This document shows, in pieces, positions 55,040 to 64,000 of a stretch of 64,000 nucleotides of DNA; position 1 is the first letter of the stretch; the number at the start of each line of letters is the position of its first letter. Where the stretch lies: contig JAPXFQ010000127.1 of assembly GCA_028564705.1 (NCBI GenBank), positions 1 through 64,000 of the forward strand, read 5' to 3'. The DNA comes from Apricaphanius iberus (lineage: Eukaryota > Chordata > Actinopteri > Cyprinodontiformes > Aphaniidae). Under the pieces are notes generated by a model. It did not search any database. It was given only the letters and a program-made list of their open reading frames with translations, and was not told the DNA's origin. A program made the position numbers and the translations under genes.

Positions 55040-55597
55040 AATCTCAACGAATAAACTGATATACTAATTGCACTTTAAAGGAACATTGGAGTTCTATAAC
55101 GGCATAATAAAAACACGAAAAACCATATAAGAGAGCTAGTCATAGGCTTGATGAAGAGGTATATTAAAACCTCTGATTGGAGAAGTCTCTCAGAATGATT
55201 TAACAGAATCAGGAGTGGGGGTATGCTTTGCTACCCTGCAGCATGAAGTATACCTTTTGTGAATGAGTCATCAGGAAAATTTAAGAAAAAATCTAGAAAT
55301 ACCTAACAAGCAACCCAATAATGTTAGAAAAATATTCAGATACATCATGTTTTATGCAATAGATTAAAGCTTTTTAAAATATTATCAAGCACAAAGTACA
55401 AAGATAAGAACATGACTTCTTCAACAGAATAAACATTAAATATACCTTAAAATCCAAACTAAATAGTTCAGTATGAAAGATAAATCAAAGCCCTTGAACA
55501 GATCTTGAACTTCAAAAGAGTAGTTTGGTTCTCAATCAAAAAAGAATGTTGAGTTGTTCTCAAAGCTGATTTTAAAATAGTATGGCTAACTGTTGCT
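52343..55597. other. AT-rich non-coding sequence
   Basis: No gene or mobile element recognised. The (CT)n run at 54990-55036 is listed separately. The part 53650-54170 is rich in TAATTA-type and CATTTAT-type words and is discussed as a possible conserved element. Confidence 0.5.
54990..55036. repeat. (CT)n microsatellite
   Basis: About twenty-two CT units with one CG interruption. Confidence 0.95.
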
Positions 55598-55602
55598 GGG
55601 TC

Positions 55603-56417
55603 TGTTAGGATTCAGTGGCTGGGTTCTGGGGGTGTCTATGTTTTTTTTTAACCTATTTCTGCATGGTGTGATTGACAGCAGCAGCCACAGGTGTTTCTGA
55701 TTAGACTTCATTATCCTGCTGCATTAAAGGAGAAGGGATTCTTACTCTCAGCGTGGTATTAAGGCCAACCTGTTCCCGAGTTGTTTCCAAGACTTACCTT
55801 GTTGTTCTCCTCATTGTTCTTCCTAGGTTCCTTGCTCGTAACTGGCGGACCAGATCTGTTCCTGGATGCAAGCTCCTGAATCACTCGGCAGCTGGAACCC
55901 TCACTCCAGATACCATCTACGCTGAGTTGGTTGTCTCCAACCCAGGCATCCAGAACCCCCGCAGATCCACCAAACTTCCTCGTTGCTGGACTGAGTCTCC
56001 CTCGAAGTCGGCTCTGGTCAGCCTCCTCCTCCTTGAAAATGTTCATCATACTTGCCTCCATTGCCGCCTCTCGCTGCTGTCTGCTTGTCCACCCTCCAAT
56101 GATCCACCTACAAGAAATAAAAAGGGAAGACACCATCAGGACCCCAAACACCCTGCACTAGCCAACTGCAGCCATTGTCTGCCTACTTTCTTCCAAGTTA
56201 CCTCACCTTTCACTCCAATTAAGACCTCAGAAACTCCATCTCATAATCTACATGTTAAAGACGATAACCCTGAATCTATTTCAATCTCTCATCACCTACC
56301 TGTTTCTCTTCCCAGGCCAGTCTTCCTCCTTCAGACTCCCTTTTGCTGCTACTAGTCTGTCAGTTGTTGCTGATTCCTGCTTGAACCTGTTTGCAGAGTC
56401 AATCTACAAACATGTCA
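55603..56417 (+). mobile_element. Candidate solo LTR, 815 bp
   Basis: Starts TGTTAGGATTCAGTGG and ends ACATGTCA; GGGTC flanks both sides (55598-55602 and 56418-56422). An AATAAA lies at 56114-56119. The interior is C/T-rich on the plus strand with frames on both strands (200 and 130 codons) that show no domains, as often seen in fish LTRs. The right boundary was chosen because of the GGGTC match, so the call could be a coincidence. Confidence 0.4.
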
Positions 56418-56422
56418 GGGTC

Positions 56423-59400
56423 ACACAAATGCATCAGGAAGCTCTACCTTTTGGGTTAGCTAAAAACCGTTCACTTGGTGGCCAAACCTTTGCTTTGATC
56501 TATATCTAACTGCACTTTATTTTCTATGTAAGACAGTTATATTGTGTTTGTCATTGTTTAAAATACACTCTTAAACGTGATTCATTCAGAATGCTTCTAC
56601 TGGCCCACTGAGTCACATATTAGCATTTTTGCTGTCACTCATCTTGCATTTCTCCATTTTATTGCGCAGCTATTTTAAGAGAAGTGTTCATTTTAAATCA
56701 GTCCAAGGGTCTTTTCTTTGGTCTTAGTAAATTCATTATTTGTTAAATGTTAAAAGCTAGTTTTAGACAAGCAAAAAAAGTGGTTTCTATATTAAACACA
56801 TGACTTTTTGTTGTCCTATTTAGCCTCGTATCTGGATGGCCTACGGCAGAAAGGCCTGATGACTCTTGCATCCATTTGCTTCGCCTAAGACAGAAACCTG
56901 CTGGGTCTAGAGATATTTTCTGCAAAGCACAGTCTAAGGGAGCAGATTGAGTGGGATGAGGTTTTCTGTGTTTCATAAGATGACATTGTCTGAGTGCTCA
57001 TCCTTTTATCAAAGGGTTAAAAACTGATCTAAGTAAACGGGTGTGGATGGAGCACTGTTCTTTAAGAAGACTTAAACTACCATTAGCACTAACCCCTGAA
57101 AAGGAGAATAATTTTGTTTCTTATGAGTAATTGTAAATGTACAGCACATTTCTAAATCAGTGGTATGATAGTGGTATTACCAATTGCATTTTTATTATAA
57201 ATCAAACCTCATTAATTTTAGTCAAAGGATACATTTCAGTGCTATTCTGAGCTTTGCATGTAGCTTTGCTTTCTCTGATTTTATCGATGTGGCTGGTAGG
57301 CTGTTTGAGAGACTACTTGTGATCCAGTCTCTTATGTGTTCAAGGATTTTTTAAGGGTTACTTTTCTGGAGACACCATGGGAGAGGGAGATGAGATTGAG
57401 GATGACCATTGTCCTGGCTTAACTGGAGGCTTGAGGTGAACTGAGAAGGTGAGCTGGAGATCTGCAATGATTAAGAAATATCTCAGATTGAGTACAGTAT
57501 CTTATTCGGTGTTCGGGGGGGGGGACAGGAGGCACACTGATGGTGGAGGCGATGAGTAGTGAGTCCAGGAGTACGACAAAGAAATGATTTGATACAACAT
57601 ATATATTGAAAAGAACTTAAAAATACATGTTACACTACTAACATTATTTTGCTAAAAGTTTTAAAAACCTCTTTAACCCATTTGAAGCATGGATTTATTT
57701 CCAATCGTGAAAAAAGTTCACTTGTGGTTTTTGCTTTCAAGTAGATGCTAAATTAAGTTGAGAAAATTAATTTGACTATAAATAAATACTATATATAAAT
57801 TAGCAACAACAGGCACCTATGGTAAGAAAATACGAAAAAAAACATCTCTTCCATTCACAAGTATTTTCAGGTCTCATTTCAAACTATCATGAACCACTAC
57901 AATGAACTATAAAACTGAAAGAGCTGTCATCACTGTCCACAGGTGGATCCCTGGGCCCAGCTCAGCCTGCTGGCTCTCCATAGAATGATGCTTCGTTCAT
58001 TTTTAGATATACAGATATAAAGAAAAATAATGGGCAGAAATTACACATTATTTCTGTTATGGTTATTGCAGTTTAGGCAAGCAGTATGAAAATCTGGATG
58101 CCTAGCAGTGTTACAAAAGTTTTGCTCTACAGCGGGGTGATGAGGAAAAAGCTACCTCTGTGAAGTCAGCACCACTTCTACTTTTTCACATACAACATGC
58201 TATGTTATTTATTTTTCACGTACACTACAGTGTAGAGTTTTAGAATTGCAGTTTCTAAAGAAAATGTGTTTGAGTGGTGAACACCATCTAAATATAGCAC
58301 CTGCTGATGGAAGTTACCCATTGTGGCTGAATGTAGCTAATTAGCATCACACCAAAGTCATTTCATATCTTCAAAATATGTCATTGGTACGCCACTCCTT
58401 CATGGTAGTTATAAAAGTACACAATAAGCTTGTACATATTTCTGTCTTAGTACAACTTTACTGAGATTGAACAATTTTAATATGATTGTCTTCTGAAAAT
58501 AGAAATGTGGCAAGAAGCGAGCATAGCAATCTGGAAATAGATGGTGCTCTGTCTTTGACCGTTCCAACAAGAAACTAATGCTTGCAAAAGACTCTTAGGC
58601 GTATGTTGGAAATGCATTAACTGGTAGTGGAGAATAACAGAACATATTTTAGTTGTATTTGGAGCAGAAGCGGATTAATTATAATTCGCGACAATAGACG
58701 CCAAGGGGTTGACTTGATTTTACTATATTGTATTTAAATGTAAAATCCTTTAAAAAAAATTATTTCCACTTCGCAATTGTGTACTCTTGTATTGGTGTCT
58801 CCAGTTAAGTTGGTTAAAAATACATAAGTTGTCTATGTATCATGAAAATATTTAAAAGAAAACTGTGAATGCTGCACCCAATTAACAACACATGATTTAT
58901 CTGGATGGCCCTCAACCAGCTTAGCAAACTCGGATTTAGACATATGTATGTTACATATCTGGTACTATGGATCCAGGTTGGAACTTACTTATTGAGCTAA
59001 TCCTAACACTAAATATAGTTATGAAAATAAAGTAAATGAAAATGTGCATGCAATGACAAGCATATGCAATATATAATCCTGATCCAATGATTCTCATGGT
59101 CTCGTGAGTGTAGTTTCTTTTTCTTTCATTTCTATGCAGAACAATTATAACAATGAAGACATTACTCTCTAAATGGTCTCAGTGTGAACCCATGTACATA
59201 GCCATTTGTCTGTATTTTGACTTGCTACTCACTTCTCAGATTTTCATTTTTCTTGTTTATAACAGCGTTGGCATTTTTCTTTTACAAGCAGATGAAAATT
59301 AAGATTAGACCTGGTTCTCATGGTGACACCCCACAACAGAACTATAATCAACCTTTTCACAACACTAGTTTTGCACAATAACTAATTTTGTATATGCTAT

Positions 59401-60760
59401 AGGTTCCAGGAAAATATTTTTTATCTTCCATGTACACATTATTTGTTGGTACAGATAAATTCTTCATCTGCACTTAAGTGATGGTGTCCAGAGCTCAGTT
59501 TCCACCTTGATGAGTTCAGCAGAGACAAAACTGACATAATTTTAAAATTAGTACTCTGAGCTGTGTATCACTACATGTCACATTGTTGGCATTGTTGCTG
59601 CATGCATACCTGGTAGAGCAGCTGCCCATCTGTTTGAAAGTCCCCTCTTGGACCGAGGCCAGCATGCTGCTTCACATCAATGGCTCACTTTTCATTTATA
59701 TGTGATGTAAGGCAATTGTCAATTGATCCGCAGCTTTTCAAGAACATCTGTCTTGCAAAGGAGTTTCATATAACAGAACTGCATTTGCTGGTGTCACAAA
59801 ACTATTAAAGCAGTTTGTTTTGAGGAACATTATCCAGATTGCACCATTCAAAAGAGGACAACAATTTGATCAAATCAAGCTATATGTTTGCTCGGATGCT
59901 TGCTTATTTAATGTATCTGATCAACAGTTTCTGTCCTGTTGTTCAAATTTTCCACAGCTGGGCCTTATTCATTATACTTCACTTTAGTTTAATTTGCTTT
60001 GCTTATTTCTCCATGTGATTCCTTGTCATGAGTCAGAAAGCCTCACAACAAGTAATGCAACTTCAGTGTTATTTGTTCTTCCATCTTGCTATTTGTTCTC
60101 CATCTGTGATTGGTTTCAATATAGTGTTTGTTTTGAGACTGAGTTATAATTATTCTGCCTGCTAGTTGGACTATGTGTCTGCAGGACCTTTAACTGCAGA
60201 ATTATTCCCGTTCATAATATAATTACAGCAATGTTAGGCTTCAATGTTATAGAACAGTTAAGATATTTCAGTAACTAAATCTGAAAGTGAAACTCACACT
60301 TTATTTTCTTGTTCAATGATGGTCATAATTCAACTGTCTATTTCTGTTCATTCAGAAGATTATAATTTACACTGAGTGAAACCCCCAGTCTGGTCTCTTA
60401 TCAAATCTGAAAATCTTAAAAATAGACAAGAACTATACATTCTGATTTTTAATAAATATTTTGGCCAATGTGGAAGACTGAAATGACTGTTACTCAACAG
60501 TCACTGACACTTCACAGTGACTGTTAGTTGTATCTAAGCATATTAGTGGAAAATTAAATTGAGGAAAAAAGTGTGGTGGACGAAGACACCAGCAACTAGG
60601 ATAAATGAAGCCTTGCCTTCAGGGGATTTTGAAGCAAAGCCTGTTCAAGACTTTAGAGGAGATTCACAAGGCATGGGTGTGGCTAGACTTCAAGATCAAC
60701 TACTGTATCTAAATGAGAGACAACATTAGAATGGTCTCACCTAAAGTCTGTGATACACTA
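56423..60760. other. Long AT-rich stretch with no recognised feature
   Basis: About 4.3 kb with no frames above 80 codons carrying domain signals. A ten-base G run lies near 57513-57522. No RNA gene, repeat or regulatory site could be supported. Confidence 0.5.
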
Positions 60761-61114
60761 GGGTCTGCTCTAACCGGGCCAGGTTGGGTCAGCCCACCCC
60801 AGCACGGCCTGCTTGTGTTTCCATTGCCATCTCAGGAATGTGGAAGTGGACGAGCACATGGGCTTGCAAAATAATGCAAAAAGTCTGTGAGGTCATATGT
60901 AAGCACTATAAGCCTAGTAAGCAGTTGCCCCTGGATTTTGTCCTCAGTGAGCAAGGACAGAAAGGTTCTCGCTGTTGCTACAAGGCAGTTGCTTCAGCGT
61001 GGACATCTCAAAAGACAACCCTATGAAGTTAAGCTTGGCAACAAAAAAAAACTAATGGAAATGCTCTAAATAGGGGCTGACCTGACCCTGCTCGGGCCAC
61101 GCTAAGCAGACCCC
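60761..61114. mobile_element. MITE with imperfect inverted ends
   Basis: The left end is GGGTCTGCTCTAACCGGGCC then AGGTTGGGTCAGCCC; the reverse complement of the right end is GGGTCTGCTTAGCGTGGCCC then GAGCAGGGTCAGGTCAGCCC. They are clearly related over about 35 bases. The interior has no coding signal. No target duplication was established. Confidence 0.55.
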
Positions 61115-61139
61115 ACGTGAAAAGTGGCTTAAGTGAAGA

Positions 61140-61497
61140 AGAACAGGACTTAACAGGACTGCCTCTTCTCTGTCTTCTCAAACCCCCGGACAGTCCTGTC
61201 TTATACTGAGCCAGGTTCTGCTGCAGTTTTCTTTCTGTTAGAGGGGAATTTTTTTTCTCTCTGCTGTTGCTACATGCTTTCTCAGTATGAGTGATCACTT
61301 AGGGATTGCTGTAGTTGGAGTCTGCATGTTCCAGGCACAACCTCACGTCAATGACTCAACATAATCTGTTGAGATTCCTTAAATAGAAATTTTTTTAGTG
61401 ATTGGAATGTTTGTATAATTGTACTGAAATTACTTTTCTTGTAAAGTGCCTTGAGATGAAATTAGTTGTGAATTGGCGCTTTATAAATAAACTGAAT
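61140..61497 (+). mobile_element. L2/Rex-type LINE 3' end, most complete copy
   Basis: All blocks of this 3' UTR are present in order: CTCTGTCTTCTCAAACCC, GAGCCAGGTTCTGCTG, GCTACATGCTTTCTCAGTAT, GAGATTCCTTAAATAGAAA, AAAGTGCCTTGAGATGAAAT, TTGTGAATTGGCGCTTTATA, then an AATAAACTGAATTGAATT tail. Confidence 0.8.
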
Positions 61498-62086
61498 TGA
61501 ATTTAATCCAAGTCCTCTTTGTAGATGATGATGTAAATTTTGCATTTAATTTGGAAATCAAGGTCCCAGTATCTTGAGTGGAGAGAAGTTGGTTGAGGTC
61601 CAGAGGGAAGTTTTCATAATAAATCATCTTTTTTTTCACCTCATCTGCTGGGGTCTGTTCCAGAAAGCAGGTTATGTGACATAAGTTTGAGGGTAATTTT
61701 TTGGTTAACCTCAACTTTTGGTTCCAAAAGCGGAGGTATCTTTCAAGGTATGTTAGTAACCATAGTAATTTAATCTTTGAATATAATCTGCTCCGGACCG
61801 GGTTATGTTCTGTGTAAGTTTGTTCCAGAGAGGTTCTGAGCATGGCGTGAACTTTTAAATGATGATCTTTTGGACATGGAAGCACAGATTATACCATATT
61901 TTATCAAAATAAGTTCAATTTTGTCAACCAGAAACTGTAGCACAAAGGCCATTACATATTACAAACAATCAAAAACAATTTCACAAACATATTAGTAACA
62001 TGTAACAGTGTTTCCAATAAGATTACAGAACACATTATATGCAGCTAAATAAAATAAGCTTACATTGTGAAAAAATGACTACGGCT

Positions 62087-62168
62087 AAGTGCCATATATT
62101 ACATATATATGGCACTTATATGTTGCCATATATATGGCAACATATACTAATATACATATTAGTATATG
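62087..62168. repeat. Cluster of three adjoining palindromes
   Basis: First: arms AAGTGCCATATAT (62087-62099 and 62105-62117) with a 5-base loop. Second: a perfect 30-bp palindrome at 62117-62146 centred on CATATATATG. Third: arms CATATACTAATAT (62141-62153 and 62156-62168) around AC. They overlap or abut. Confidence 0.9.
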
Positions 62169-62450
62169 TTGTAAACTTCCATTTAACAAAGTCACTTGAA
62201 GAAAGATGATGTGGGGCCCCAAGGAAAGCCATTAATGACTGGCCGGCCTTTACAGAGCCAGCTCCTCAGCTGGGGTGAGAGGAGATGGTGGTGATCCCCC
62301 ACCAGTTAGACGGGCCTCAACCTTCTTCTGATTAGTTACATGACAGGAAGAATGCACAAAAAATACTTCATAGACCTACATCTCTCCAATAATTATTTTA
62401 TTTCAATCTTACCTTTTTTCTTTTCATTTTGACTTGAGAAAGAGTACTAA

Positions 62451-62909
62451 TGGTGCATTCAGACCGCAGTCTTTGTCAGCATCAGCGTCAGCAACGTCAA
62501 GATTACATGTTAAGTCTATGGTGGAGGCCATTGGAGGAGCGTCACGGTCTTTGCGGTGTTTTGTGAGCTTTGGCTCCTTCAACTTTTTAAGCTTTTCCTG
62601 CGTTTCAAGCTTCAAAGCTCATAACGCTAGCAACGCAGAAGTTCAGCTATTTGAACTTTTGACGGTCCTAAAGCTGTTGACGCAGCACGGCAACCAATCA
62701 GAGCGACTCACTGTAGTGACATTGCCTAATGTCGGCGCTGCCTAGCCAACCACAACCCGCGAGTGTCTAAAACATCCAGCAGAGAGAAAGGCCCGCCCAT
62801 GAGCTTTGCTAGCTTCCGCTTAAAAATGTATCTTCTGTGTATATGTGTCAAACAAGTCGCTTTATGAGCATTGCCTGACGCTGACAAAGCCTGCGGTCTG
62901 AATGCACCT
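62451..62909. mobile_element. Harbinger-type MITE, 459 bp
   Basis: Left end TGGTGCATTCAGACCGCAG, right-end complement AGGTGCATTCAGACCGCAGG; both continue CTTTGTCAGC. TAA lies on both sides (62448-62450 and 62910-62912), the TWA duplication of PIF/Harbinger. The interior is GC-rich compared with its surroundings, contains an inverted-CCAAT-type block (CAACCAATCAGAGCG) and has a chance frame at 62434-62745 with no domain. Confidence 0.75.
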
Positions 62910-63757
62910 TAAGAGTTGTTTTGGATCCAGAAGGGTAGGATCTAATTAAGTTAGAGGTTAATATATGTCTAAGTCAATGTACAATTTTATTGTAATCTCA
63001 ACAAATTGGTGGCACAAGAAAGTAAATTCTGAATAATGATCCAACATACAGGAACACATTTTAAATTATACATTATATTCTCCATCACCACTTGACATCT
63101 AAGGTTTAGAAAAATAACTAATAAAAATGAAGATTTTTGAGAGTTAGTATATTTAAGGCTGATGTCTCCAATAAGGCTGAGCCAATAAAAATGCTCTGTT
63201 ATTCAAATTCAAGTGTAGTGTAATGTTTTAACCTGAAAAGGGCACTCCACTGATGTTTTTTGTAGAAAATTATTTATTTTTTTAATAAAATGTACAACAA
63301 AAAAAAAATTAATATAGAGACCTGTAGACCATACTATTAGACACTCATTTATACAGCTTATCAGCAAAACAAAAGTTGATTAGGGGCTGAATTGGACTTT
63401 AAACTCACACACTGTTGTTTTTTGCCAAGCCAAAGTTCCTTCCTTAGCTTTATTGCTATTTTCTCATAATGATTGGCTTGAATTCCTCATAGGTCAGCAT
63501 TTGTACTTCCAACTCCACTTCTTTGAGGTATTCTGGCCTTTTTTTCTCTTCTGTGTCTTTTTTGACTTTTGAATTCTGTGATCCTATGAGAGGGTCTTTA
63601 CGTTTCAGGGTTTACCAGGAGTAGGTTGATTAACCAGATTCTTATCAGGTGTTCTGGAACCAACATATTCTGGCTAAGCAGGGTTTAGGTTGATTAACCA
63701 AGACTTCAGGGTTTACCACATGGTAAGTTAAACAAGCTTCCTGGAATAGGTGCCTGG

Positions 63758-64000
63758 TGTTGGTTCACTGCTTTGTTTGTTTTTTCAAATCCAATGTCAG
63801 TACAGTTATCTATCACAAAAATTGCAAAGCATAACATGATTCAGTCTCCTCAAAAGCTTTGTAAAGGGGCTGATTTAATTTTCCAAAAGGACCTGGCATC
63901 TGTCCACACTGCCAAAAGTAGCAACACCTGATTTAATTACCATGATGTGACTGGGCTTGATTTTGGCAGGGAAACTTAACTGACCTTACACCACTGATTG
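63758..64000. other. Unassigned end of window
   Basis: Nothing recognised. Confidence 0.5.

Larger units (their letters stand above)
61652..63757. mobile_element. Degraded DNA transposon, about 2.1 kb, with nested MITE
   Basis: The left end reads GGGGTCTGTTCCAGAAAGC, and on the complement of the right end AGGCACCTATTCCAGGAAGC. Both are followed after about 40 bases by a TTGGTTAA(C/T) and CAAC block. The TTCCAGAAAGCAGGTT-type end is known to me from fish DNA transposons. On the minus strand near 63420-63600 the translation gives EEKKRPEYLKEVELEVQMLT then YEEFKPIIMRK and, after a frameshift, AIKLRKELW. This resembles the start of a Myb/SANT-like transposon protein (pattern: Y-x-x-i-x-x-K-x-n...k-x-x-x-W). 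A Harbinger MITE (62451-62909) and three palindromes (62087-62168) lie inside. The superfamily is inferred. Confidence 0.45.

Noticed and set aside
55753..56355. 200-codon plus-strand frame and 130-codon minus-strand frame considered as genes
   Set aside because: No domains on either strand and the C/T-rich composition fits an LTR; no ATG in good context was tied to a promoter.
60784..61069. Plus-strand frames over the MITE at 60.8-61.1 kb
   Set aside because: They lie within a non-coding MITE and have no similarity to proteins I know.
62434..62745. 103-codon Ser-rich frame
   Set aside because: Starts outside and ends inside the Harbinger MITE; it follows from the MITE's GC-rich sequence.

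Overview
The window looks like nuclear DNA of a ray-finned (teleost) fish, AT-rich and gene-poor. I find no confidently intact host gene. What can be recognised is a dense, nested set of transposable elements of types common in teleosts: a Rex3/RTE LINE with a GATG-repeat tail, L2/Rex-type LINE 3' ends, an L1 relic, SINEs, LTR elements, and DNA transposons of the Tc1/mariner, hAT and PIF/Harbinger types. Only two long reading frames are convincing and both belong to mobile elements: a 5'-truncated RTE reverse transcriptase (448-2740, minus) and a complete Tc1-type transposase whose catalytic spacing is DD38E (24117-25160, minus).

Layout. 1-8.7 kb: a Harbinger-like element (copy 1) split by Rex3, a 579-bp Harbinger-type element carrying a MADF-domain frame, a LINE 3' region split by a 1.3-kb repeat (A1), and an L1 relic split by a Tc1 remnant. 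8.8-17.2 kb: an LTR-like repeat, LINE 3' pieces, a Ty3/gypsy integrase relic, and A2, the inverted partner of A1, which carries a hAT MITE. 17.8-20.2 kb: Harbinger-like copy 2, which preserves the empty site of the Rex3 insertion, then a LINE 3' end with an (ATCT)n tail. 21-28 kb: Rex3 fragments in inverted order, MITEs, the intact DD38E element, a second LTR-like copy and a TA-flanked foldback MITE. 29-33.5 kb: a SINE with target duplication, a solo LTR with 5-bp duplication, a widespread fish repeat and a hAT element with a perfect 8-bp duplication. 33.5-60 kb: mostly AT-rich unassigned DNA with microsatellites, LINE 3' ends, a local duplication that carries a hAT-like end, a perfect hairpin, faint exon-like segments on the minus strand, a TATA/ORF/polyA cassette near 51.4 kb and an array of inverted CCAAT boxes near 52.2 kb. 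60.7-63.8 kb: a MITE, a LINE 3' end, and a larger degraded DNA transposon holding a nested Harbinger MITE and a cluster of three palindromes.

The elements do not act as one system. Their nesting gives a relative history: several insertions can be resolved to the base because the window also contains a paralogous copy without the insertion. The most likely functional sequence is the DD38E element: intact frame, intact catalytic triad, identical 27-bp ends and a TA duplication.
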